Source: JBBSEZ01 sp038239195 (GTDB taxonomy: Bacteria; Planctomycetota; Planctomycetia; Gemmatales; Gemmataceae). From it: a stretch of DNA of 29,570 bases. Shown piece by piece: positions 7,501-15,047 of the stretch. The notes under the pieces are model-generated. The model had not been told where the DNA came from. It did not search any database and worked only from the letters and a program-made list of their open reading frames with translations. The translations under genes were made by a program, and so were the position numbers. The stretch covers positions 1 to 29,570 of the forward strand of contig JBBSEZ010000063.1 of assembly GCA_038239195.1 (NCBI GenBank). The letters run 5' to 3'. Position 1 is the stretch's first letter. Each line of letters begins with the position of its first letter.

Positions 7501-9336
7501 CTCAGTTTCAGCCCGGACGGGCGGGCTCTGGCGTCGGGCGGCGGCGACGGGCTGGTCCGGGTCTGGGACGTGGCGCGCCGGCGCGAGCGCTTCCGCTTCC
7601 TGGCCCACGGCGGGGCCGTCGTGGCGCTGGGCCACAGCCCCGATGGGCGCCGGTTGGCGTCCAGCGGCATCGACCGGACCGTTCGCCTCTGGGACGCCGA
7701 TACGGGGCAGGAGGTGCTTGCGCTGGACGGGCCGGAGCATCCGAGCAGTTCGGTCGTCTTCAGCCGCGATGGCCGCTGGCTGGCGACCTGCGGCGGGGGC
7801 TCGCCGATCCAGATTCGGCCGGGAGACGTGCGGCTGTGGAGCTCCGACTGGCCCCGCCCGCTGAAGCAACTGGCTATCGGGGGCAGGGCCTTCACGGCCG
7901 TCTGGTTCGCTCCCGACGGCAAGCGGCTGTTCGCGCGCGAGGGCGAGGGGCCTCCCGCGGCGTGGTCCGTCCCGGCGGGCCAGCCGGCCGAGGCGGGCGG
8001 CGTGCCGGCCCCGTCCCGGGTGAGCCGGCTGGCCTTCGCGCCCGACGGCGACTTCCAGGCCACCGCCCACGCCGACGGCACGATCCATCTCGTGGACCTC
8101 CGCCCGTCTCCAGGGGCCCTGGCAGAGCGCCGCGGGCAAGCCTTTTCCAACCCGGCCTGGCACGACGTGCAGGCGCGCCAGATGAACTTCCGCATCATGC
8201 TCGACCGCCAGGCCCCCGCAACGCTGCGGGCCTACAGTGTGGCCTTCCACGCCCGGCGGGCGCTGCGCGGCGCGCCCCCCGACATTATCCTGGCCCAGAT
8301 CGCGCTGAATTCGCAGCGGGAGCTCGCCGAGGAACTGCACCGCTCCGGCGACGCCCGGGTCGGCGAGGCCACGCGGGAACTTCGGCGACTGGCGGAGGCG
8401 CTCGCTTCGGCCCACGCGACGAGCCCGCAGGCCCTCTACCCCATCGCGACCGCCCTGCTCGAGCCGATGTGGGCCGGCGTCGTTCCCGAGCGGCTCGCGT
8501 CCGCGGGCGGCGCCACGCTGACCGCGCAGCCGGACGGCTCCATCCTCGCCTCGGGCCCCAACCCGGACCAGGACAGCTACGCGCTGGCGTTCCGCGTGCC
8601 GGAGGGCGGGATCGCCGGCCTGCGCCTGGAGGTGCTGCCCGACCCGGCCTTCCAGGGGGGAGGGCCGGGCCGGGCGCCCGGCAACGGGAACTTCGAGTTG
8701 AGCGAAGTGGCCCTGAGCATCGCCGGCGAAAAAGGGGGCCCGGAAAGGGCGGTGAGACTGACCGGTGCCGTCGCGTCCTACAGCGCCCCGGCGAGCCGGC
8801 ATTACCTCAAGAAGGACATGCGCCCGGAGTGGGCCATCGACGGCGACCCGAAGACGTACTGGAGCTCCTTCCCGGAACTGGGCCGCCCGCAGTGGTTGGT
8901 CGTGCAGACGGACGGGCCCGTGGGAAAGGCCGGCGAGCTGGCGACGGTCCGCCTCGACTTCAAGTCGGCCAACGTGCAACACGCCCTGGGCCGCTTCCGG
9001 TTGACGGTGACCGCGAGCCCGCGCCCGGCCGACGCTGCGCGCTGGCTCGCGGGACTGAGGCAACAACCGATCGGCACCTGGACGGTGGTGGCCGCCACGG
9101 CGCGGTTCCGCGGCGACTGGCCCGCCGTGGCCGCCGCCTGCGCGAAGGCGAGCGCGCTCCCCGCGGGAGAGACGGCCCTGGACGCAGGGTTGCTGGCCCT
9201 GGCCCGGGGCCGAATGGGAGAACGGGGGCCCGGTTTGGCGGCGCTGGGCCGGGCGCGTCGCCTCGCGACCGGGAGGCCGGCGGGCCCTCTGCTGGCCGAA
9301 CTGCTTCAGGAGGCCGAGGGCGTGCTGAAAAAGTAG
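4579..9336 (+). CDS. Membrane Ser/Thr kinase with WD40 repeats
   Basis: The product has 1585 residues. I chose the GTG at 4579 because GAGG precedes it closely; an in-frame GTG at 4453 is possible. A cytoplasmic Hanks-type kinase domain spans about residues 42-320, with P-loop GRGGMG (from 52-53), Lys75, HRDLKPGN (Asp168), DFG (from Asp186) and MAPEQ, so it appears active. A transmembrane helix lies near residues 335-360, followed by a charged coiled coil. From about 457 to 1175 there are about 16 WD40-like repeats (SPDGRxLAxGGxDGxVRLWD pattern), enough for two beta-propellers. The C-terminal part includes LRLEVLPDPAFQGGGPGRAP and GNGNFELSEVAL, a signature I know from planctomycete cytochrome-c/PSD1-type proteins, and WAIDGDPKTYWSSF, which looks like a discoidin-type carbohydrate-binding strand. 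The repeats and C-terminus probably lie outside the membrane and sense ligands or partner proteins. The gene stands alone with a terminator hairpin downstream. Confidence 0.9.
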   Translation: MTQPLANPLPRPEGAAADATTLDALTTGLSVATDPPTTALPQVPGYALESVLGRGGMGVVYKARHLALKRAVALKMILGAGHAGEDQRARFKAEAEAVARLQHPNIVQVYEVGEAAGHPFCALELVEGGSLDARLDGRPLTAREAAHLVEALARAMHLAHARNVVHRDLKPGNVLLASDGTPKVTDFGLARHLDADSGVTQAGTVMGTPSYMAPEQASGQAHAAGPPADVYALGAVLYACLTGRPPFKGATVQETLEQVRTRPPVAPRLSQPDTPIDVETICLKCLAKEPEKRYPSAKELADDLGRFLCGEPIAARPVGAPERAWLWCRRNRAVAGLAATLALLFVAASAISAVAAFHFVRLADDRETARSGAEGARTLEKDARDLAEKNRKQAEKDRDLAREEQRRTERALGVGTLAQALTAWRDEDAPAAILLCESVPQRARSWEWGHLRSRFAGTPFTVLAHRGRVSAVCWSPDGRALVTGGEDGALRLRDAASGDERWVVPRAHPDQVATLCFSPDGTRLASAGAGPARVWDSRSGERLLELKGPAGHTRAVSWSPDGSLLATGGDDGQVRLWAATGPDRGAQRRALSPNSGPVFSLGFSPDGRWLATSGRQVKLWDVRTGEPVRARTGPRSDARVLAFSPDGRLLATAGDDHLFVRLWDVFTGRQVRELALEPTPDPNLYVRRHLTGLSFRPDGARLASCRGLVSATGDVAVTRMMDCSVRIWDVESGWPVTSLQGPWSAVACVGYSPDGQRLAAGSVSAEGHCGDLRVWDVRSERDHRLLPGHVGRVQGLAFHPASGRLATVGGTELRRSEAGELKLWAPATGALVLSLPHSRVLTCVDYAPDGKTLAVGGEVGTLERRDATTGNVLQALRGHVGTVVAVQHSPDGKQLVSAGRDGTVRLWGLADGKGRIVLRRDGPLEAARLSPDGTLLAVTAAGKPGAMATDVLLCDLAANGKPVVLGQHARSARALSFSPDGRALASGGGDGLVRVWDVARRRERFRFLAHGGAVVALGHSPDGRRLASSGIDRTVRLWDADTGQEVLALDGPEHPSSSVVFSRDGRWLATCGGGSPIQIRPGDVRLWSSDWPRPLKQLAIGGRAFTAVWFAPDGKRLFAREGEGPPAAWSVPAGQPAEAGGVPAPSRVSRLAFAPDGDFQATAHADGTIHLVDLRPSPGALAERRGQAFSNPAWHDVQARQMNFRIMLDRQAPATLRAYSVAFHARRALRGAPPDIILAQIALNSQRELAEELHRSGDARVGEATRELRRLAEALASAHATSPQALYPIATALLEPMWAGVVPERLASAGGATLTAQPDGSILASGPNPDQDSYALAFRVPEGGIAGLRLEVLPDPAFQGGGPGRAPGNGNFELSEVALSIAGEKGGPERAVRLTGAVASYSAPASRHYLKKDMRPEWAIDGDPKTYWSSFPELGRPQWLVVQTDGPVGKAGELATVRLDFKSANVQHALGRFRLTVTASPRPADAARWLAGLRQQPIGTWTVVAATARFRGDWPAVAAACAKASALPAGETALDAGLLALARGRMGERGPGLAALGRARRLATGRPAGPLLAELLQEAEGVLKK

Positions 9337-9379
9337 AAGGCGTGGGCAGCAGAGCAAGCGACCGGCGGAGTGAAAGGCC

Positions 9380-9414
9380 CCCCGCGCCTGCGCAAGCGCT
9401 TCGCAGGCGCGGGG
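9380..9414. terminator. Bidirectional terminator hairpin
   Basis: A perfect 13-bp inverted repeat, CCCCGCGCCTGCG (9380-9392) and CGCAGGCGCGGGG (9402-9414), encloses a 9-nt loop. It lies 43 bp past the kinase stop and 24 bp past the stop of the convergent LRR gene. No U-tract is present, as is common in very GC-rich genomes. Confidence 0.65.
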
Positions 9415-9438
9415 ACAATGACGGGAGGGCGCGGGCGG

Positions 9439-10767
9439 TCAGTTCCGGAAGACGCCAAGGCGCGGTAGCGCCTTCTTGAGGCCCGCCACCCCGGCGTCCG
9501 TCACCTTGGTCTGGTGAAGGTTGAGTACCCAGAGCTTGCTCACGTGCTCGAGGTGGGCCAGCCCCGCGTCCGTGATGCCCGGCCCGCTGACCGACAGCCT
9601 GTACAACTCCTTGTTCGCCTTCAGGTGAACCAGGCCCGCGTCGGTCACCTTGGTGCTGGCCAGGTTCAGTTCGCTCAACCGCGTCATCCCCGCAAGGTGA
9701 ACCAACCCGGCGTCGCCGACCGCGCTCTGGCTGGCGTCCAGGGAGCGCAGGCCGGTCAGGCCCTTCAGGTTCGCCAGCCCCTTGTCCGTGAGCATGGAAT
9801 TGAGGCTGACGTCGAGGTGCTGGAGCTGCCGGAGGCCGGCGAGCTCCCGCAGCCCCTCGTCCGTGAACCTCGTTTGGCCGATGCTCAGCCCCTCCAGCTT
9901 GGTCATCCCCTTGAGTTGGGCCAGCCCGGCGTTCCCCAGGCGGGCGGCGAAAAGGTCGAGCTCGCGCAGTTCCGTCATCCCCTTCAGGTGGGGGAGGCCC
10001 TTGGCGGTGACGCGCGAGTTGGTGAGCAAGAGGACTTCCAACTTCGTCAGCCCCTTCAGGTGCTCCAGGCCGCCATCGGTGATCCGCCCGCTCGCCCAGA
10101 ACGCCCCCACGTGCAAGAGGTTCAGGTAGCGAAGCTCGGTCAGTCCCGCCAGGTGCTTCAGCCCGCTGTCGTTGAGGTTCGTGGTGTTCAGGTCGAGCTT
10201 GCGCAACCCCTTCAGCCCTTTCAGGCCGGCCATCCCTTCGTTGGTGATCCCAGTGTGGCCCAGGTTGAGCGCCCGGAGCTCGGTCAGCCCCGCAAGGCGG
10301 GCGATCCCCTTGCCGGTGATCCCCCGGCGCCCCCCGAGGCCGAGGTCCTGCAGTCGGGTGAGCCCCTGCAACTGGGCGAGGCCCTCATCGGTGATCCCCG
10401 GACAACCCCCGAGGTTCAGCTCCTTCAGGTGGACGAGCCCTTTCAGGTGAGCGAGGCCCTCGTTGGTTATCTTGGCACGGATGACGGACAACTTCCGGAG
10501 CTCGGGAAAGGCGGTCACGACGGCCAGGTCCTTGTCGGTCAGGAGGTCGGAATGGACCTGGACGGCCACCACGGGCTTGCCGGGCGCCTTGCCATCCCGG
10601 CTGACGTAGCCCTTGAACTTTTTGATCGTCGCCTCGGCCTCCGCCTCGGTGACTTTGCCCGGCGCTCCGGGGGCGGGGGCCGGCAACAGCGGGACGCAGA
10701 GGAACGCGACAGCGAGCCCGATCGGGCGGGCGGGCCCGTTGCCGCGAAGGTCGAAGACGTTCATCAT
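9439..10767 (-). CDS. Exported leucine-rich repeat protein
   Basis: The product has 442 residues. It starts at tandem ATGs (10767 and 10764) just after CAGGAGCACG; either could be used. A signal peptide follows (GLAVAFLCVPLLPAPAPGAP, to about residue 37). A capping unit contains a KKFKGYVSRDGKAPGKPVV-type segment. Then come about 14 leucine-rich repeats of 24-25 residues in the form LTxLxxLxLxxTxVTDxGLxHLKG, ending in KVTDAGVAGLKKALPRLGVF. This LRR class forms a curved solenoid for protein binding; with a signal peptide it should act in the periplasm or at the surface. It is the last gene of a minus-strand run of four (60 bp after the preceding gene) and shares both caps with the LRR part of the kinase upstream, so the two are related and may interact or compete for the same ligand. 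Confidence 0.9.
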   Translation of the reverse strand: MMNVFDLRGNGPARPIGLAVAFLCVPLLPAPAPGAPGKVTEAEAEATIKKFKGYVSRDGKAPGKPVVAVQVHSDLLTDKDLAVVTAFPELRKLSVIRAKITNEGLAHLKGLVHLKELNLGGCPGITDEGLAQLQGLTRLQDLGLGGRRGITGKGIARLAGLTELRALNLGHTGITNEGMAGLKGLKGLRKLDLNTTNLNDSGLKHLAGLTELRYLNLLHVGAFWASGRITDGGLEHLKGLTKLEVLLLTNSRVTAKGLPHLKGMTELRELDLFAARLGNAGLAQLKGMTKLEGLSIGQTRFTDEGLRELAGLRQLQHLDVSLNSMLTDKGLANLKGLTGLRSLDASQSAVGDAGLVHLAGMTRLSELNLASTKVTDAGLVHLKANKELYRLSVSGPGITDAGLAHLEHVSKLWVLNLHQTKVTDAGVAGLKKALPRLGVFRN

Positions 10768-10827
10768 CGTGCTCCTGGGGGCCTTGGGATTGTGGGCGTG
10801 TTTTGTTCGGGTGTTGTTGTCGCTCCT

Positions 10828-11373
10828 TTACTGTCCCCCGTCCTTGGTCGCGAGGACGCACGCGTTCAGCGAGGCCTGCGGGCTCGCGGGGCTCACCGCG
10901 AAGATTCGGCCGCGGATCGCGATCGGCTTCCCCTTGGCAAGCCCGGCGGCTTCCCTTTGGGCGGGCGTCACGTAAGGGCCCATGGCGCAGAGGATCGCGT
11001 ACTCCTTGGTCTCGGACGTTTTACGGTCCGTGACCGGGACCAGGAAGACGAGGGTTCTGATGAAGTCCTGCGGCCCGGCCTCCTTGGAGTCTTTCGGGCG
11101 CACCAGGCGGCCGACGACGCCCTCGACGTGAAGGTCCCGGAAGGCGTAGCGGCTGCACGTCCCCGTCGGGTCGTCGTAGAGCTCCTGGCCGAGTTGCTTC
11201 GCCGAGAGGAACACCGGCGTGCCATCCGTCTGCGGGCCCTGCGGCGGGGCCGGCCTCCCGCTACAGGCGAGGAACGTGGCCGCGAGGACAGCCAGGCCCA
11301 GGGCGGTCAGGGCCCGGCGCGGGGGCCGAGCGGGCCCGTAGTTCTCGCCGTCCGGACGGTCGAAGGCGTTCAT
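10828..11373 (-). CDS. Lipoprotein-like protein with OB-fold (tRNA_anti-like)
   Basis: The product has 181 residues. The ATG at 11373 follows GAGGAACGCG. A basic segment precedes a hydrophobic helix (about 21-36) ending in FLAC-SG; Cys37 could be lipidated, but the lipobox is not perfect, so plain secretion or a membrane anchor is possible. The mature part reads LSAKQLGQELYDDPTGTCSR, then FRDLHVEGVVGRL and AKGKPIAIRGRIFAV, ending LNACVL. That order (a helix with an 'A-L' start, a G-x-V strand, and a GxxIxIRGxI strand with a terminal Cys-Val) resembles the tRNA_anti-like OB-fold family found in exported proteins of unknown role. The similarity is from motif memory. It sits 16 bp after the kinase gene and 60 bp before the LRR gene, in the same orientation, so it belongs to the same operon. 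Confidence 0.75.
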   Translation of the reverse strand: MNAFDRPDGENYGPARPPRRALTALGLAVLAATFLACSGRPAPPQGPQTDGTPVFLSAKQLGQELYDDPTGTCSRYAFRDLHVEGVVGRLVRPKDSKEAGPQDFIRTLVFLVPVTDRKTSETKEYAILCAMGPYVTPAQREAAGLAKGKPIAIRGRIFAVSPASPQASLNACVLATKDGGQ

Positions 11374-11389
11374 CGCGTTCCTCGTGACG

Positions 11390-13771
11390 TTAGCGCTGGA
11401 CCTGGAGCGCCGGCAGGGCCGTTTTAAGCTTCGCCACCCCGGCGTCCGTGACCTTCACCCCTCGCAGGCTCAGGAAGGTGAGGCGCGGGCACCGGGCCAG
11501 CGCCTCGAGCGCGGCGTCTGTGACGGCCGTCCTCGCCAGCACCAGGCTTTCCAGCGCCGGCAGCCCGGCCAGTTCCTTCACCCCGTTGTCCGTCAGCTTC
11601 GCGGCCCCCTCGAGCGACAGGTTCTTCAGGCCGCGATGCCGGGCCACCTCCTTCACGCCCTCGTCGGTAACGTCGGCCCCCATCAGGTCGAGGTGGTACA
11701 GGCCGGTCAGCCCCGCGAGGGCCTTTACGCCCGCGTCGGTCACGTTGAGCCCCGCGACGCGGAGCGAGGTCAGCCTCCTGCACTGGCCCACCTCGATCAG
11801 CCCACGGTCCGTGACGCGCGTCGCGGAGAGGTCGAGGGAGCGCAGCCCCTTCAGTTGGGCCACGCTCTCCATCCCCTCGTCGCCGACCGCCCGCGCCGCG
11901 AACAGGCCGAGGTAGCCCAGCTTGTCCAGTCCTGTCAACGCCTTCAGCCCCGCGCCGGTGACCGCGGTCTCGCCGAGGTTCAGGGTGGTGAGCTCCTTCA
12001 ACTGCCCGACGTCGCCCATCCCCGCGTCCGTGACCCTGGTCCCGAAGAGCGAAAGGGTGTGTAACTGCTTCAGCCCGGTCAGGTGCTTCAGCCCGGCGTT
12101 TCCGACCGGGGTGAACTGGAGCTCGAGTACCTCGAGCTGCTTCAACTGACCGACGTATTTCATGCCCGCGCCGGTCACCCCGGTGTTGAGCAGCACCAGC
12201 CTCTTGAGCCGGGTCAGGCCGGTGAGGTGCCGCAGCCCGGCGTCGGTGACTTTGGTCCGGCCGAGGTCCAGGGCCTCGAGCTGCCCGAACGCCGCCAGCG
12301 CCCGCAGGTCGTCGTCGCCCGCCGGGGTGCCGGCGAGGATGACGAAGACGACCGGCTCGCCGGGGGCCCGTTGGTCGCGGCGGGCCTGGCCCCCGAGCTT
12401 CCGAACGGCCTTTGCCGCCACCTCCTCGGCCTCGGCCGCCGCCTCGGCCTCGTCGGGCGTCTGCCCGCCCTTCTCCACCACGACCGCCGGCGGGCCCGGT
12501 TGCTTGCCGGGCATCACGACCGCCCGCGGGCCTGGTTGCTCGCCGGGCGTCACGGCCCCTGCGGGGCCCCTGCCGAGGCGCAGGCCGACGGCGCCGGCCA
12601 GGGCCCCCGCCGCCAGCAGCACCAGGCCAGCGGCGAGCCAGCGGGGGCGCGAGCGGGCCGGCCGAGGGCTCGCATCTTCGGGCGGGCAGAACGGCGCCAG
12701 CGCTGTGGCTACCTCCGCGGGCGTGGCGCAGCGGTCGGCGGGGGCCCTGGCCGTCATGCGCGCGAGCACGGCGGCGAGCCCGGGCGGGGCGTCGGGGCGG
12801 GACACGTTCACCGACTGGAACGGGGCCTGGGCGTGTCGGGCGAGCTTCTCCAGCACGGTCCCGCCGGGGAACGGCGGGCGCCCTGTGAGCAAATGGAACA
12901 GGGTGCAGCCGAGCGCGTAGACGTCGGCGCGGACGTCGGCGGCGTGCGGGTCGGTCGCCTGCTCGGGGGCGAGGTAATCCGCCGTGCCCATGACCGCGCC
13001 GGCGCCGGTGAGCGGGCCGGCCTCGCCCTCCGTGGCCGGGCCGTCCGCCGTGCGCGGCAGGAGGGCCAGGCCGAAGTCGAGCACCTTGACCACGCCGCCG
13101 GCCTGGAGGATCAGGTTGTGCGGCTTGACGTCGCGGTGGACCAGGCCGTGCTCGTGGGCGTGTTGCAGGCCCAGCGCCGCCAGCCGGGCGAAGGCACAGG
13201 CCTCGGCCACCGGCAGCGGGCCGCGCTGGCGCACCAGCTCGTCCAGGGTGGTGCCCTCGACCTATTCCATGACGAGGAAGTGCAGCCCGCCGGCCTGGTC
13301 GGCGTCGTAGGCGTGGACGATGTTGGCGTGGTGGAGCCGGGCCGCCGCCCGCACTTCCTGCTGGAAGCGCTGCGCCGCGGCGGGGCGCCGCATCAGGCCG
13401 GGGTTGATGACCTTCAGCGCCACCGTTCGCTCCATGCGCCGGTGCTCGGCCCGGTAGACCGCCCCCATGCCGCCTTCCCCGATCAGCCCACGTACGCGGT
13501 AGCGCGGGTGATCGACCAGTTCGGGGGGCATGGCCGGTGCCCCCGGAGCTCCAACTGCCTCGGTGTCGCCCCCCCGGTCCGGCGAGGCTGGGCCGACGTC
13601 GCGCAGGCGAGCCAGGAAGCTGTCGCCGGGCGCCTGCTCCACAAGCGCGCAGCAGCCCGCGCAGTCGGCCAGGTGTTCTTCGAGGGCCAGGGTGCGGCTT
13701 GGGGCCAGACGGCCCTGGCCGTAAGCCTGTAGGTCCTCTCGAGCCGGATGTTCGGCAGTCGTTTCACCCAC
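11390..13771 (-). pseudogene. Zinc-finger/Ser-Thr kinase/LRR membrane protein with in-frame TAG
   Basis: The whole reading frame is 794 codons, but codon 170 is TAG (13262-13264), splitting it into open frames 13771-13262 and 13261-11390. Both halves are in the same frame and match one protein. Residues about 8-45 hold an anti-sigma-like zinc finger (HLADCAGC; His33, Cys37, Cys40). The kinase domain has GEGGMG (98-103), Lys120, then FLVME-stop-VEGTTLDEL where a Tyr is expected, HRDVKPHN (Asp214) and DFG (232). A transmembrane helix lies near 378-398 and about 12 LRRs run from 495 to the end. If read through it would couple an ECF sigma factor to LRR sensing. If not, the N-terminal piece lacks the catalytic loop, and the second piece could start only at an internal GTG (13234). 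The GTG start at 13771 has AGGGGG upstream. Single-base change, sequencing error or readthrough are all possible. Confidence 0.85.
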
Positions 13772-13848
13772 GGCGCATGTCCCCCTTCGATCAGAAATGA
13801 TTCTTGGGGGCCGATCCTTTCACGAAAAGCAGACAACCTCACGGCCCG

Positions 13849-14415
13849 TCAATCGACGAGCCCGCGAGCCTCCTGGCGCAGCCGGGCCAGCACGCGCGAC
13901 TTGGCGATGAGCACGGCGTTGACCGAGAGGCCGAGCTCCGCGGCCACGGCGCGGGCGGCCTCCCCGTCGAGGGCCTGCCGCCGAAAGGCGCGCCAGGTGG
14001 CGTCGCTGAACTCGGGGCGCACCTGCTCCATCAGGGCGTGCAACACGTGGCGGTCGTGCTGTTCGTCCCACAAGTGGCTCAGGCGGGCGTTGGGGTCGCT
14101 GAGTTGCTCCAGCAGGGCCTCGGGCCCCGGACGAGCCCGCCAGAGCTCGCGCAGGAAGTTGAAGGCGATGCCGCGCAGCCAGGCCCGGAAGGCCCCGGGC
14201 CTGCCGCTGTGTTCGAAGTCGGGGAGCTGCCGCACGACGACTTCCAGAACGCGTTGCGTCACGTCTTCGCGGTCGGCGTGCTGCAAGCCGGCCGCCGTCA
14301 GCCAGGCCTGGAGCAGGGGCACGTAGAGGGCGACCAGCCGGCCCCAGGCGGCGTCGTCGCGCTCGCGCGCCTGGTCGAGCAAACTGGCCGAGGTGTCCGA
14401 CGACGGGACCGCCAT
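13849..14415 (-). CDS. ECF-type RNA polymerase sigma factor
   Basis: The product has 188 residues. The ATG at 14415 follows GGAGGCGGAGC. Region 2 is clear: ASLLDQARERDDAAWGRLV, then HADREDVTQRVLEVVVRQLP and FRAWLRGIAFNFLRELWRAR. Region 4 is seen in FRRQALDGEAARAVAAELGL and SVNAVLIAKSRVLARLRQE, a helix-turn-helix for the -35 element. Length and layout match extracytoplasmic-function sigma factors with no extra C-terminal domain. It is the first gene of the minus-strand run; 77 bp downstream lies the kinase with an anti-sigma-like zinc finger. ECF factors encoded beside Ser/Thr kinases are a known feature of Planctomycetes, and phosphorylation of the sigma factor or sequestration by the zinc finger are the likely controls. 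The target genes are unknown; self-activation of this operon is plausible but no promoter motif was identified. Confidence 0.92.
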   Translation of the reverse strand: MAVPSSDTSASLLDQARERDDAAWGRLVALYVPLLQAWLTAAGLQHADREDVTQRVLEVVVRQLPDFEHSGRPGAFRAWLRGIAFNFLRELWRARPGPEALLEQLSDPNARLSHLWDEQHDRHVLHALMEQVRPEFSDATWRAFRRQALDGEAARAVAAELGLSVNAVLIAKSRVLARLRQEARGLVD

Positions 14416-14522
14416 GCTCCGCCTCCGCGTGCAGGGTGTGGAGAGCGAGAAGGCGATGCCTCCATGCTACCCCGGGCGCGCGCCCTCGTCGAGCAGTCGT
14501 TGGGGGGAAGTCGGGACAGGGC

Positions 14523-14550
14523 TTGCGTGCCCGGATGGGCGCGATAGGAT
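14523..14550 (+). promoter_or_regulatory. Candidate sigma-70-type promoter of the tRNA gene
   Basis: A -35-like TTGCGT (14523-14528) and a -10-like TAGGAT (14545-14550) are separated by 16 bp, and the expected start lies some 20 bp before the tRNA. A small hairpin (CGTCAC 14558-14563, GTGACG 14567-14572) sits in the leader. Both boxes have two mismatches to consensus, so this is tentative. Confidence 0.35.
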
Positions 14551-14578
14551 GATGTTTCGTCACTGCGTGACGACGCCT

Positions 14579-14653
14579 GGCGGCGTAGCTCAGCCTGGTC
14601 AGAGCAGCGGCTTCATAAGCCGCGTGTCACTGGTTCAAATCCAGTCGCCGCTA
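14579..14653 (+). tRNA. tRNA-Met (CAU), elongator type; tRNA-Ile2 possible
   Basis: The full cloverleaf can be drawn: acceptor GGCGGCG (14579-14585) with CGCCGCT (14646-14652, G-U at the end), T8 A9, D stem GCTC/GAGC, anticodon stem GCGGC/GCCGC with loop TTCATAA (CAT at 14614-14616), variable loop GTGTC, and T arm ACTGG-TTCAAAT-CCAGT. The anticodon stem lacks the three G-C pairs of initiators, so this is not fMet. A CAU anticodon can also belong to the lysidine-modified isoleucine tRNA, which sequence alone does not exclude. CCA is not encoded. The gene stands at the junction with the accessory-looking region to its right. Confidence 0.93.
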
Positions 14654-14836
14654 CTTACCAACTCCAGGAACAGCCTGGGGTTGTGTCGGTTCATGGCAAA
14701 CAAACTTTCGCGGCCCTGTCGGCAGCTCACAAGATCTTACGAGAACGGTCCCTCCCTCCTGCGGGTGGGTGCCGCCCGAACGAAAGCGGGGCAGGCTCTT
14801 CGTCGAAGCCCTGCCTTGTTGCTCTTCCGCCACTCG

Positions 14837-15004
14837 TCAAGCCTTCGCCGGCCCTCGCTGCCCAACGACTTCTGTCCGCAGCCGGTCCACGGCCTCCCGG
14901 TCTTCCGCCTCGACCGCCCGACGCAGCTGGTCCTTGATGGAGGGCGGCTGGTCGGGGTGCCCGTGGCGGCGTGCGACCTCGGGGGTGAGGGCCGAGCGGC
15001 GTCC
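14837..15004 (-). pseudogene. Short coding remnant, no start codon
   Basis: An open frame of 55 codons bounded by TGA at 15005-15007 and TGA at 14837-14839 reads as good coding sequence: ARRHGHPDQPPSIKDQLRRA, then VEAEDREAVDRLRTEVVGQR. It is charged, helical and has coding-like third positions, yet has no ATG, GTG or TTG at a sensible place and no upstream half in the same frame. It may be the tail of a gene whose 5' part was lost or frameshifted. The remainder of the stretch 14654-15047 holds no other convincing gene. Confidence 0.3.
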
Positions 15005-15047
15005 TCACGCTGCCGGCCTCCGAGAAGCTCTCGGTGCCTGCGCGCAA

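Noticed and set aside
9500..12300. Repeats of about 72 bp on both sides of the lipoprotein-like gene
   Set aside because: They are the coding repeats of the two LRR regions, not a CRISPR array or satellite.
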